Assembly: GCA_903932865.1 (NCBI GenBank)
Contig: CAIZHQ010000026.1
Span: 1 to 64,000, forward strand
Length of the DNA stretch: 64,000 nt
DNA from: an uncultured Burkholderiales bacterium
Lineage (GTDB): Bacteria > Pseudomonadota > Gammaproteobacteria > Burkholderiales > Burkholderiaceae_C
Direction of reading: 5' to 3'
The first letter of the stretch is position 1. Each line of letters begins with the position of its first letter. The position numbers were made by a program, and so were the translations under genes. A model generated the notes under the pieces. That model worked only from the letters and a program-made list of their open reading frames with translations. It ran no database searches and was not told the DNA's origin. This document shows positions 44,200 through 52,463 of the stretch, in pieces.

Positions 44200-45420
44200 A
44201 TGCGGTATTCACCTCGCCATTCGATGAGAACTTTAGATTTGGGCCCTTTCAGCTTCTGGCTGTCGTTGCCCCAGCTCATCACATGGGGCAGTGTTTTTTA
44301 CACCTTTTCGCTGTTGATGACGCCCCTCGAAGCCGAGCTGGGCATGACACGCGCCGAATCGTCTCTGGCCTTCAGTTTGGCTCTGCTGGCCGAGGGTTTG
44401 ATGGCCTATGGGGTGGGGCGCTGGATCGATGCGGGGCGCGAGCGTTGGGTCATGACGCTGGGCTCCTTGTGGATTGGTGTGGGGCTGGTGGGCCACAGCT
44501 TCGTCAACACGGTGGCGGGTTTTTATGCCGCATGGATCTGGCTGGGCCTGGGTACAGCGGCCACTTTTTACACGCCTGCCTTTGCCGTGGTCACGCGGCG
44601 TTTTCCGCAGGACTTTCGTCGCGCCATCATCACGCTCACGTTTTTAGGCGGGCTGGCCAGCACGGTGTTCATTCCGCTTTTCGCGTGGTGGATGGATCTG
44701 TGGGGTTGGCGCCAGGCCCTGTGGGCGCTGGCGGCCTTGCAATTTTTGATCTGCGCGCCGCTGCACGCCTGGTTGCTGCAAGGCGCGCCGCTCAAGGTGC
44801 TGGAGACCACTTCGAACGACGCGGCGCCACCGGTCTCGGTGCGCGAACACCTGCGCCACGCGCCATTTTGGCTGTTGGCGCTGTTCATGGTGCTCACCAT
44901 GTCGGTCACCTCGGCCTTGCCCGCGCACATGATCGCCTTGCTGCAAGAGTCGGGCTTGTCCCCGGCCTGGGTGATCGCCATTCCGGCGGCCATCGGGGTG
45001 ATTCAGGTGCTGGGGCGCTTGGTGTTGTTTGTGTTTGAGCGTTACTGGGACGTGCACGCCGCCAACCGCTGGATTCCCACGCTGATTCCGGCGGGCCTGC
45101 TGGCCTTGCTGATGGGCGGGCTGAGCCCACTCGCCTCGCTGGTGTTTGTGCTGCTGTACGGCTTGGGCAACGGCATGAACACCATCGTCAAGGGCACGGC
45201 CATGGCGCAGTACGTTAGCCGCCAGCATGTCGGGCAGCTCAACGGTTTGCTGGGCATGCCGATTGCCCTGGCCCGCGCTGCTGCGCCCTTGACGTTGGGC
45301 CTGCTGTGGTCGCCACAACACGGCTACACCCTGGCGCTGTGGTGGCTGTTGCTGGCCAGTTTGCTGGGCATGGCCGCGTTGTGGGCGGCGCAAAGGTACG
45401 CCCGTTCCGCGCAGCACTGA
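44200..45420 (+). CDS. MFS transporter
   Basis: A 406-residue major facilitator with 12 predicted helices. It has the loop 2-3 motif region GVGRWIDAGRERWVMTLGS and a long central loop (VLETTSNDAAPPVSVREHLR). It resembles monocarboxylate-type or fosmidomycin-like carriers only in a general way. Divergent from the MmgE/PrpD operon, it may carry the same substrate. A second possible start at 44224 (MRTLDLG) would remove eight residues. Confidence 0.88.
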   Translation: MRYSPRHSMRTLDLGPFSFWLSLPQLITWGSVFYTFSLLMTPLEAELGMTRAESSLAFSLALLAEGLMAYGVGRWIDAGRERWVMTLGSLWIGVGLVGHSFVNTVAGFYAAWIWLGLGTAATFYTPAFAVVTRRFPQDFRRAIITLTFLGGLASTVFIPLFAWWMDLWGWRQALWALAALQFLICAPLHAWLLQGAPLKVLETTSNDAAPPVSVREHLRHAPFWLLALFMVLTMSVTSALPAHMIALLQESGLSPAWVIAIPAAIGVIQVLGRLVLFVFERYWDVHAANRWIPTLIPAGLLALLMGGLSPLASLVFVLLYGLGNGMNTIVKGTAMAQYVSRQHVGQLNGLLGMPIALARAAAPLTLGLLWSPQHGYTLALWWLLLASLLGMAALWAAQRYARSAQH

Positions 45421-45439
45421 ACGGTGCATCCGGATGGTC

Positions 45440-45461
45440 TTATATGCGCATAGACATATAA
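45440..45461. promoter_or_regulatory. Palindrome TTATATG-N8-CATATAA upstream of the sulfur genes
   Basis: TTATATG (45440-45446) and CATATAA (45455-45461) form a perfect 7-bp inverted repeat with an 8-base spacer, 86 bases before the rhodanese start. AT-rich repeats of this size are typical ArsR-family operators, including the sulfide/persulfide sensors SqrR and BigR. No regulator gene is adjacent, so the trans factor is unknown. Confidence 0.45.
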
Positions 45462-45546
45462 ATCTAACTAAAAAATCGTTCTCATGTCTGAAGGGGCTGG
45501 CCACAATCTGGCCATCTTTTGCTCATCTCCTTCTGGAAACGACCCC

Positions 45547-46497
45547 ATGAAACACTTCTCTGCTTTGCTCCTGGCCTTGACGGCCGCCAGCTTCAGCGCC
45601 AGCGCCCTGGCCACTCAACCCCTGCTCAGTCCTGCCGAATTGCAGGCCAAATTGTCGGACGCCAACGTGCGCGTGATCGACATCCGCGACCCCAAATCTT
45701 ACGCAGCCAACCACATCCCCGGCGCACTGAATGCACCCTATGGCACCTGGCGCGGCCCGGCCAACAACCCCGGCGAGTTGCCTGCCCTGCCCAAGCTGAC
45801 CAACTTGGTGCAAAGCCTGGGCCTCACGCCCAGCACCCACGCGGTGATTGTGTCCAGCGGCGCGGACGCCACCGACTTTGGAGCCTCGGCTCGGGTTTAC
45901 TGGACCCTCAAAGTCTTGGGTCTGAAAGAGCTGTCGGTGCTCAACGGCGGCGTCAAGGGCTGGACCACAGCCGGTTTGCCGCAAAACAACGCGGCCGTCA
46001 AAGTAGCCGCCAGCAACTTCCAGCCGCAAATCGACAAGAGCTTGGTCGCCACCAAAGAGGAGTTGGTCGCCCGCGTGAAGTCGGGCGATGCCGCCTTGAT
46101 CGACGCCCGACCAGCCGAATTTTTCAAGGGTGACACCCGCCACGTGTCCGCCAGCGTGCCCGGCACCTTGCAAGGCGCAGTGAATGTGGAGCATGACAAA
46201 TGGTTTGCCCCCGGTACCTCCACCTTTGTGAGCACCGACCAGGCCCAAAAAGTGGCGGCCTCCAGCCTCATCGATCCAGCCAAAGAGACGGTGTCGTTTT
46301 GCAACACCGGCCACTGGGCGGCGACCAACTGGTTTGCCATGTCCGAAGTGCTGGGCCAGAAAAACGTGAAGCTCTACGCCGGCTCGATGGTCGAGTGGTC
46401 CAAAGATCCCAACGGCCTGCCCATGGCCAACGTGCCCAGCCGCCCCAAGCAACTCTTGATCGATGCCAAATTCTGGGCTGAGAAAACCTTCAAATAA
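45547..46497 (+). CDS. Periplasmic sulfurtransferase (two rhodanese domains)
   Basis: A 316-residue protein exported by a signal peptide (MKHFSALLLALTAASFSASA). It has two rhodanese domains. The first (residues about 25-155: VIDIRDPKSYAANHIPGALN) lacks the active cysteine, having SSGADATDFG at that place. The second carries Cys252 in VSFCNTGHWAATNWF. It probably transfers sulfane sulfur from thiosulfate or polysulfide outside the cytoplasm. It lies 9 bases before the YeeE-type gene and they form a sulfur-uptake module. Confidence 0.92.
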   Translation: MKHFSALLLALTAASFSASALATQPLLSPAELQAKLSDANVRVIDIRDPKSYAANHIPGALNAPYGTWRGPANNPGELPALPKLTNLVQSLGLTPSTHAVIVSSGADATDFGASARVYWTLKVLGLKELSVLNGGVKGWTTAGLPQNNAAVKVAASNFQPQIDKSLVATKEELVARVKSGDAALIDARPAEFFKGDTRHVSASVPGTLQGAVNVEHDKWFAPGTSTFVSTDQAQKVAASSLIDPAKETVSFCNTGHWAATNWFAMSEVLGQKNVKLYAGSMVEWSKDPNGLPMANVPSRPKQLLIDAKFWAEKTFK

Positions 46498-46506
46498 ACT
46501 CAGATC

Positions 46507-47580
46507 ATGAAACGCCTTCCTTTGGCGGCCTTGCTGGCCGCTTTTTTCATCTTTTTAGCCCTGTCGGTGTCCATCCGCCAAGCCGTGCTGATGGGGGTGG
46601 GCGTAGGCATGGGCGCGGCTTTGGCCGGTGCGCGCTTTGGCTTCACCACCGGCTGGCGTCAGCTGATCGAGCAGCGCAACCCGCAAGGCGTTGCCGGGCA
46701 AGTGCTGCTGCTGGCCTTGGCCAGCTTAGCGGCGTTGCCGCTGCTGGGGCAGTTTTCTGAATTGCAAGCCGCTTTGGGCCCGCCCAGCGTGAGCCTGCTG
46801 GTGGGCGCATTTGTGTTCGGGCTGACCATGCAAATTGCCGACGGCTGCGGCTCGGGCACTTTGTACAAAGCCGGCCTAGGCGTGCCGCTCAACATGGGCA
46901 TCTTGCCGCTGTTTGCCTTGGGCAGTTTTTTGGGCTCGGTGCACCTGGACAGCTGGCTGTCGCTGGGCCAAATGGCCCCGGTCAGCTTTTCTGCCGAATA
47001 TAGCACAGGCGGCGCACTGGCCCTGACGCTGGCTTTGCTGGCCGCCTCACTGGTGGCGGTGCGCCTGTGGGTGGGCGCGGGCCAAACCTGGCTGGACAAA
47101 CGCTGGTTTTGGGGTGCCGTGGCGCTGGCGGTGCTGGCCACACTCAACTTGCTGCTGGCGGGCCAGCCCTGGGGCGTGGTGTACGGCTTTGGGCTGTGGG
47201 CCGCCAAGGTGTCGGTGGCGCTGGGCGCTTTTGACCCCGCGGCCAACGCGTTTTGGAGCCAAGCGGGCAATGCGCAGCGCCTGACACAAACCGTGTTCAT
47301 GGACGTCACCACCATCACCAACATCGGCATTCTGGGCGGTGCGCTGTGGGTTTCAGCCAAAGCCGCCTCCAACAGCCAGCCTCTCACTACCCAGCAATGG
47401 GTGATTGGCCTGGTCGCCGGTTTCGTCATGGGCTACAGCTCGCGCTTGGCCTTTGGCTGCAACATCGGCGCCATGCTCAGCGGCATCTCCACCGGCAGCT
47501 TGCACGGCTGGATCTGGGTGCCCCTGGCCTTTGCGGGCACGCTGATCGGTGTGCGCGTGCGCCGCCATTACCAATTCTGA
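46507..47580 (+). CDS. YeeE/YedE family sulfur-compound transporter (TsuA-like)
   Basis: A 357-residue inner-membrane protein with about ten helices. TsuA/YeeE channels import thiosulfate through conserved cysteines that relay it. Here the two hallmark cysteine segments are QIADGCGSGTLYKAGLGVPLNMG and RLAFGCNIGAMLSGISTGSLHGW. The upstream rhodanese and downstream 55-aa protein complete a module. The start follows the rhodanese stop by nine bases. Confidence 0.9.
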   Translation: MKRLPLAALLAAFFIFLALSVSIRQAVLMGVGVGMGAALAGARFGFTTGWRQLIEQRNPQGVAGQVLLLALASLAALPLLGQFSELQAALGPPSVSLLVGAFVFGLTMQIADGCGSGTLYKAGLGVPLNMGILPLFALGSFLGSVHLDSWLSLGQMAPVSFSAEYSTGGALALTLALLAASLVAVRLWVGAGQTWLDKRWFWGAVALAVLATLNLLLAGQPWGVVYGFGLWAAKVSVALGAFDPAANAFWSQAGNAQRLTQTVFMDVTTITNIGILGGALWVSAKAASNSQPLTTQQWVIGLVAGFVMGYSSRLAFGCNIGAMLSGISTGSLHGWIWVPLAFAGTLIGVRVRRHYQF

Positions 47581-47590
47581 AGGAGGCCGC

Positions 47591-47758
47591 ATGAGCAACC
47601 CGCACAAATTACAAGCGGTTTTCTGGCTCGGTCTGGCTGCCTTTTTGAGCTGGGACTTCATGGTCTCGGCCCCGGTGGACCTGCGCAACGAACCCCCGCT
47701 CATCGCAGCGGGTTCTGGCCAAGCCACCAGTGGCGGGCATTGTTCGATGGCGAAGTGA
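47591..47758 (+). CDS. Small membrane protein of the sulfur module (55 aa)
   Basis: A 55-residue protein: MSNPHKLQAVFWLGLAAFLS and then SWDFMVSAPVDLRNEPPLIA, ending with SGGHCSMAK. It has one membrane helix and a C-terminal cysteine. A perfect AAGGAGG lies five bases before the ATG, and the gene starts 10 bases after the YeeE stop, so it is almost certainly translated. I know no named family for it. It may assemble with the transporter or the rhodanese on the periplasmic side; the single Cys could take part in sulfur relay. Confidence 0.72.
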   Translation: MSNPHKLQAVFWLGLAAFLSWDFMVSAPVDLRNEPPLIAAGSGQATSGGHCSMAK

Positions 47759-47862
47759 GTGCGGGGCTTTCGGCGGTATTTTGGCTGACACCCCAAGCAA
47801 GCTTTGTGATGCCTCACGCGTCCAATTGACCAACTTGACCGATTTGGACTGACCAAGGCCGG

Positions 47863-48078
47863 GTGGCCTGCCCCTGTCACATTTCTTTGTTCCACTTGTT
47901 GGGGGCTGTATTTGGTCTATCGACGTACTCTTACAGGCACATCTTCAGCGATGGGCCTCAAGAGGTCGAGACAGCCGAAGGTGGCTCCACACTGGGCAGT
48001 CGCGTGTTGTGGGTCATGGTCTGCACTTTCTTGTGGCCCATCATGGTGCTCACGGGTCTCAACTCAGCCAGGATATGA
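47863..48078 (+). CDS. Possible small membrane protein, perhaps decayed
   Basis: The 71-codon frame from a GTG encodes RHIFSDGPQEVETAEGGSTL and then the helix RVLWVMVCTFLWPIMVLTGL before its stop. The end looks like a real hydrophobic helix rather than noise. In another frame just upstream VYRR-like residues appear at a place where a continuation would be expected, so the gene may be frameshifted. No good Shine-Dalgarno was found. The rest of the 438-base gap between the sulfur module and the Bug gene (47759-48197) shows no other feature. Confidence 0.35.
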   Translation: MACPCHISLFHLLGAVFGLSTYSYRHIFSDGPQEVETAEGGSTLGSRVLWVMVCTFLWPIMVLTGLNSARI

Positions 48079-48197
48079 ACCAAGCGCTGAGACTTGGCCC
48101 TGATCTGTCTGCCTTGTTGATCGGGCTTGAGCTGAAGCCGTCAGTGAAGTTTTTGACCCTGTCAGGTCATGCAACTCGCACAGAGTCTTGTCCGAAA

Positions 48198-49187
48198 TCA
48201 CTCGATGGTGATTTTTCGTTCCTTGACCACGCGACCCCACAGGTTGATTTGTTGCTCAATGAATATTCTGGCTTGTTCGGGGGAGCTTTTTTGCAGCTCG
48301 CCGCCCAGTTGTGCCACACGCGCTTTGACCTCCGGCGCATCTAAAGCTTGCTGAAATGCTGTTGCCAGTTTTTTCATCACAGGTTCTGGTGTGTTGGCTG
48401 GCGCAAATACCGCATTCCATTCGTAAATTTCTGTGCCTTTCAGGCCGGATTCACTCAGAGTGGGCACATCGGGAAGGATGGGAGAGCGCTTGTCCGAAGT
48501 CACGGCCAAGGCTTTCAATTTGCCCGATTGAACGTGCTGCAAAGTGGAAGCCAGGTTGCCAAAGAAAAGTGGCACTTGTCCGCCGATCACATCGTTGAGT
48601 GCTGGGCCACCCCCTTTGTAGGGGACATGAACCATGTCCACTTTAGCAGCGGATTCAAACAATGCGCCCGCCAAATGTTGTGCGGAGCCATTGCCCGATG
48701 ATGCATAGGACACGGCATCCTTGCTTTTGCGTGCAGCTGCTGTGAGTTCTGACATGTTCTTCGCCGGGAAATTGGCGTTGACCAAGACCACATTCGGGAA
48801 CAAGGCCACCACCCCTATAGGCTGAAAAGCCTTCAGACTGTCATAAGGCAGCTTGGGATACAGCGAAGGGTTGACAGAAAAAGATGAGGCATCCAGCATC
48901 AAGGTGTAGCCATCCGGGTTGGCTTTGGCAACCGCTGCTGCGCCAATTTGCCCGCTTGCGCCAGCCCTGTTTTCGACCACGATCGTTTGGCCAAGTGCTT
49001 CACCCATCTTGGGTGCAATCAGTCTGGCCATGGCATCTGCGCCACCGCCTGGTGGATAAGTCACCACCAAAGTGATCGGTTTGGTGGGGTAAGCCGTTTG
49101 TGTAAAGCCAGTTGTCGCTGTCCCGCACAGAGCAGAAGTGACAAGCACCATCCAGCCGATGGATTGGAGTCGGGAAGAACCATTCAT
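48198..49187 (-). CDS. Tripartite tricarboxylate transporter substrate-binding protein (Bug family)
   Basis: A 329-residue periplasmic receptor with a signal peptide (MNGSSRLQSIGWMVLVTSAL, cleavage near TGFTQ). Bug features are YPTKPITLVVTYPPGGGADA, VVENRAGASGQIGAAAVAKA and VPYKGGGPALNDVIGGQVPL. It is 21 bases downstream of the GntR gene on the same strand. With the divergent amidohydrolase it makes a small catabolic unit: uptake receptor, regulator and hydrolase. The ligand is unknown. Confidence 0.92.
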   Translation of the reverse strand: MNGSSRLQSIGWMVLVTSALCGTATTGFTQTAYPTKPITLVVTYPPGGGADAMARLIAPKMGEALGQTIVVENRAGASGQIGAAAVAKANPDGYTLMLDASSFSVNPSLYPKLPYDSLKAFQPIGVVALFPNVVLVNANFPAKNMSELTAAARKSKDAVSYASSGNGSAQHLAGALFESAAKVDMVHVPYKGGGPALNDVIGGQVPLFFGNLASTLQHVQSGKLKALAVTSDKRSPILPDVPTLSESGLKGTEIYEWNAVFAPANTPEPVMKKLATAFQQALDAPEVKARVAQLGGELQKSSPEQARIFIEQQINLWGRVVKERKITIE

Positions 49188-49208
49188 GAAATATCTCCTA
49201 GGAAGTTG

Positions 49209-49967
49209 TTATTGCACCTGTGCGGTGTACTTGAAAGAAAAAGCGTTACCACGTGTGGTGCGAAGTTCGACGCAGCGGCCCGCCATATCAAAAGCCTGAC
49301 GCTCAACCAGAACACAGGGGTGTGATGCAGCAAGCTTGAGACGCTTGGCTTGTCTGGCATTGAGTTGCGAAAAGCTCAGACTGTCTTGTGTTTTTTGAAT
49401 CACAACCCCGCAACGTTGCTGGTACATGGGGTACAGCAAGTCGTCCCAGGCATCGGTGTCGGAGTCTGCCAAAGCGCCAAAGAGTGGCAGTGGCAAAACG
49501 ATGGTTTCGAGCAAGCAGGGTTCACCCTCCAAGCTTCGAAGGCGTTCGATTTGGAGGACTTGAGCACCCTTCGCCATGCCCATTGCCTGAATTTCTTGCA
49601 GGCTGGCACTGCGCAATCGACTGCCCAAAATCTGGGAATGAGGGGTCATGCTGGCTGCATCGTCTGTGCCGCGAAATCTGAAAAATCGCATCATGGAGGC
49701 GCCATCGACCCCCCTGGTCACAAATGTGCCCTTGCCATGCCGACGTTGCAAGACGCCATCTTGAACCAGCAGTGACAGCGCTTGCCGGATTGTTCCCAGG
49801 GCAACACCATAGCTTTGCGCCAAAGCGGATTCGGCAGGGATGACCTCACCCGGAACCCATTCACCTTGCAGAATTCGATCGCGCAAAGCAGCTGCCAAAT
49901 TGCCGTATCGACTTTGGCCGAGCAAATGGTTCTTTATGAGTGTTGTCATCAATTTGATTCTAGACAT
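49209..49967 (-). CDS. GntR family regulator (HutC/UTRA type)
   Basis: A 252-residue repressor-type regulator. The N-terminal winged helix (residues about 18-85: RYGNLAAALRDRILQGEWVP, then EVIPAESALAQSYGVALGTI) is followed by a UTRA ligand domain (RLRSASLQEIQAMGMAKGAQ to the end). The start is uncertain: ATG 49967 lies inside an inverted repeat and ATG 49949 is 18 bases later; neither has a clear Shine-Dalgarno. It is divergent from the amidohydrolase gene and upstream of the Bug gene; it probably controls both in response to a pathway intermediate. Confidence 0.9.
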   Translation of the reverse strand: MSRIKLMTTLIKNHLLGQSRYGNLAAALRDRILQGEWVPGEVIPAESALAQSYGVALGTIRQALSLLVQDGVLQRRHGKGTFVTRGVDGASMMRFFRFRGTDDAASMTPHSQILGSRLRSASLQEIQAMGMAKGAQVLQIERLRSLEGEPCLLETIVLPLPLFGALADSDTDAWDDLLYPMYQQRCGVVIQKTQDSLSFSQLNARQAKRLKLAASHPCVLVERQAFDMAGRCVELRTTRGNAFSFKYTAQVQ

Positions 49968-49982
49968 CTAGAGGACTAGAAT
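49957..49982. promoter_or_regulatory. GntR operator candidate with three CTAGA repeats
   Basis: ATTCTAG (49957-49963) and CTAGAAT (49976-49982) form an inverted repeat with a 12-base spacer that itself contains CTAG. CTAGA occurs three times (49961-49965 with overlap TCTAGA, 49969-49973, 49976-49980). It lies 8 bases before the amidohydrolase start and at the GntR start, so binding could block both. The repeat is seen; GntR binding is inference. Confidence 0.55.
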
Positions 49983-49989
49983 TTACACC

Positions 49990-50883
49990 ATGAATTTAAG
50001 TATGTCAAAAAATTGGATCGATACCCATTTCCATGTTTTCAATGCAGGGCTTGCAGTTGAAGGAGCTCGCTACGTGCCGCAATACAGCGCGCAGCTGTCC
50101 GATTGGATGAAACACGCCCGACATGTGGGGGTGACACGCGGTGTTTGGGTGCAGCCGAGCTTTCTGGGCACAGACAACAGTCTGATGACCGATGCACTTG
50201 CGTCTCACCCTGACAAGTTGCGCGGCATCGCCGTGGTCAGCCCTGAGGCTTGCATCGAACATTTACAGACCTTGCATCAATCTGGGGTACGCGGCATCCG
50301 TTTGAATTTGTCGGGCGTCACTCATGACATCCCAGAGTGGACGCGGTCTGACCACATCTGGTCAGCCATCCATCGATTGAATTGGCACCTCGAAATCCAT
50401 ACAGATCAAGGCAAACTGCCACATGTGCTCCATCAGATCCCTTCTGACGTATCGCTTGTCGTAGACCATATGGCCAAGCCACAGGAAGCCAATGCCTCTG
50501 ACCCGACGTTGTTTGCACTGAAAAAGCGTGCCCGAGTTGCACCGGTCTTCGTGAAGTTGAGTGGCGCTTATCGTTTGGGAGGCGTTCACGCAAAACGTTT
50601 GGCCTCTCTTTTACTCAGAGAAATGGGCCCCAGCGCATTGCTCTGGGGCAGTGACTGGCCGTGCACCAACCATGAGCAATTTGGTCATTTTGGGACACTC
50701 ATCGCCCAAGCGCATGAATGGGTCGATGCCCAAGCCTTTGAGCAGGTCATGGTTCATAACCCATCGCAACTCTATGGCTTTGACGCTTTGATCTCGCAAG
50801 ATCTACACGATACAAACGTCAGGCTTCCCCAGACCCGCCACGCGGCTCTTGACGACGATACTGGATCACCTGCGATCCCTTGA
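49990..50883 (+). CDS. Amidohydrolase family protein (LigI-like)
   Basis: A 297-residue TIM-barrel hydrolase of the COG3618/2-pyrone-4,6-dicarboxylate lactonase group. It has the metal motif IDTHFHVF near the start, HLEIHTDQGK, LVVDHMAKP, and ALLWGSDWPCTNHEQFG with the catalytic Asp. Family members usually end soon after NPSQLYGF; here about 30 further residues follow and the last 65 bases overlap the convergent GNAT gene. The original stop may have been lost when the GNAT gene was placed here. Regulated by the adjacent GntR gene. Confidence 0.87.
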   Translation: MNLSMSKNWIDTHFHVFNAGLAVEGARYVPQYSAQLSDWMKHARHVGVTRGVWVQPSFLGTDNSLMTDALASHPDKLRGIAVVSPEACIEHLQTLHQSGVRGIRLNLSGVTHDIPEWTRSDHIWSAIHRLNWHLEIHTDQGKLPHVLHQIPSDVSLVVDHMAKPQEANASDPTLFALKKRARVAPVFVKLSGAYRLGGVHAKRLASLLLREMGPSALLWGSDWPCTNHEQFGHFGTLIAQAHEWVDAQAFEQVMVHNPSQLYGFDALISQDLHDTNVRLPQTRHAALDDDTGSPAIP

Positions 50884-51364
50884 ACTCCGATCGGCAGTAT
50901 TCTTGATATCCAATCTTCTGAGCAACCCGAATGGATGCCGTGTTCGGTGTGCCAATGATGCACGCCGTCGTCTTGGCGCCAAACTTTTCATCCATCCATG
51001 CAAGCGCAGCGTTCAAAGCCTCAGTGGCAATGCCGCGCCCGTGCACTTCGGTTGAGAACGCCCAACCAGCTTCTGGCAGGCCATCCAGGGAAGGACTGAT
51101 GTCTCTTGCCCAGTTCGCAAAGCCTACGTCGCCGATGAGCCGAGCACTGTCCTTCGATTGCACGGCCCAGAAGCCAAAGCCAAGCAACTCCCAATGACCG
51201 CTGTAGCGAAGAAGCCGCGCCCAGCACTCCTCCCGCGTCGAAGGATTCCCACGAATAAATCGAGCCACTGCAGGGTCTCCCCAGATGGCTTGCAGTGCAG
51301 GAAAGTCATCGAGACGATGAGCACGCAAGATCAGTCGGTCGGTTTCAATAACGGGTGCACCCAT
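50819..51364 (-). CDS. GNAT family N-acetyltransferase (RimJ/RimL-like)
   Basis: A 181-residue acetyltransferase. It starts TDRLILRAHRLDDFPALQAI, typical of the RimJ/RimL group, and has the acetyl-CoA motif HGRGIATEALNAALAWMDEK (R/QxxGxG-type) followed by IIGTPNTASIRVAQKIGYQE. The substrate, a protein N-terminus or a small molecule, is unknown. Its C-terminal codons overlap the amidohydrolase gene on the opposite strand by 65 bases. Confidence 0.88.
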   Translation of the reverse strand: MGAPVIETDRLILRAHRLDDFPALQAIWGDPAVARFIRGNPSTREECWARLLRYSGHWELLGFGFWAVQSKDSARLIGDVGFANWARDISPSLDGLPEAGWAFSTEVHGRGIATEALNAALAWMDEKFGAKTTACIIGTPNTASIRVAQKIGYQEYCRSEFKGSQVIQYRRQEPRGGSGEA

Positions 51365-51382
51365 GCTTTTCGGTCCCAGTTG

Positions 51383-52315
51383 CTACAGTTCAGCCGCTGA
51401 ATCTACCACCGGCCTCAGGCCTGTCGCAGCTGCGGCCTTGACCGCCTGGGTCAGGCGCTGGGCTGACGGGGCCTCGCGCGCCCAGTGCTGCCAATACAGG
51501 GCCACATCCACCGTGGCCCCCGGCAACAGTTCTTGCAGCGTCGGGCGTTGGGCCAAATGCTGCTCGGGCACCATGCCCCAGCCCAGGCCCAGTTCGATTG
51601 CGGTCTCGAAAGCCTCAACCGCTGGGGCAAAGTGGCGTGGGTAATGGGGTTGCTGCAGACCGAAGTGCTGCGCCAAAAACACACCTTGCAAGGCGTCCTT
51701 GCGGGTAAAGATGACCCCAGGCTGGGCCAGCATTTTGTGCGGCGACACCGCGCCACCGGGTGTTTGGCAACGCTTCACCACCGCAGGCGTGGCCACACAG
51801 CAATAACGCATGGTGCCCAACGGCTCGGCCACGCAGCCGCGCATGGGCTCGGCCAGGGTGCTCACGCAGCCGATCACGTCGCCACTTTTGAGGGCGTCGT
51901 GTGTGTGGTCTTGGTCGTCGATCAGGATTTCGAGCAACAAATGGTGCTTCAAAAGCAAAGGCGCCACGCCGGGCAAAAACCAGCTGGCCACCGAGTCGGC
52001 ATTCACGGCCACGCTCAGCGATTGCCAGCGCTGCGTCTTGCGCGCACCGTTTTGGGAAGACGTTCCTTGCAGGCCGCCCAACAAATCGGCCTCCATCATG
52101 CGCACCTGTTTGACATGGGCCAGCAAGCTTTGCCCAGCCGGGGTGGCCCGCACCTGCTTGCCCCGCACCAGCAGGCGCTGGCCTAGGGTGTTTTCCAGCG
52201 CCTTGATGCGCAAAGACACGGCCGCCAGGGTGAGCGACAGCGCCTGGGCCGCCGCACCAAAACTGCCGTGCTCGACCACGGTGGCCAGGGCTTCGAGTTG
52301 GCGGGCGTCCAGCAT
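51383..52315 (-). CDS. argP: LysR-family regulator ArgP
   Basis: A 310-residue LysR regulator. ArgP activates the arginine exporter gene in response to arginine and is held back by lysine. The N-terminus MLDARQLEALATVVEHGSFG, the helix AAQALSLTLAAVSLRIKALE and the effector domain with WFLPGVAPLL are like ArgP/LysG. It is divergent from an argO/lysE-type gene, the standard arrangement. The space between the genes is 148 bases and AT-rich. Confidence 0.9.
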   Translation of the reverse strand: MLDARQLEALATVVEHGSFGAAAQALSLTLAAVSLRIKALENTLGQRLLVRGKQVRATPAGQSLLAHVKQVRMMEADLLGGLQGTSSQNGARKTQRWQSLSVAVNADSVASWFLPGVAPLLLKHHLLLEILIDDQDHTHDALKSGDVIGCVSTLAEPMRGCVAEPLGTMRYCCVATPAVVKRCQTPGGAVSPHKMLAQPGVIFTRKDALQGVFLAQHFGLQQPHYPRHFAPAVEAFETAIELGLGWGMVPEQHLAQRPTLQELLPGATVDVALYWQHWAREAPSAQRLTQAVKAAAATGLRPVVDSAAEL

Positions 52316-52329
52316 GTTTTAGTTAAAAA

Positions 52330-52356
52330 TTAATTGAGTGATGTGATTTTAATTGA
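52330..52356. promoter_or_regulatory. Direct repeats TTAATTGA in the argP-argO intergenic region
   Basis: TTAATTGA occurs at 52330-52337 and 52349-52356, nineteen bases apart, in an AT-rich stretch that differs from the GC-rich surroundings. Two same-phase contacts fit binding of a LysR-type tetramer such as ArgP. Promoters for both genes probably lie here; none was clear enough to place. Confidence 0.4.
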
Positions 52357-52463
52357 ACTTAGTTTAAATAAATGCGCTTGATGCGCACACTCAGGGCCAT
52401 TCACTGGCAGCCCCATCAAGTTGCCCAAGCACCACACCGTCGTCCACGGCCCCGGAGATTCCC

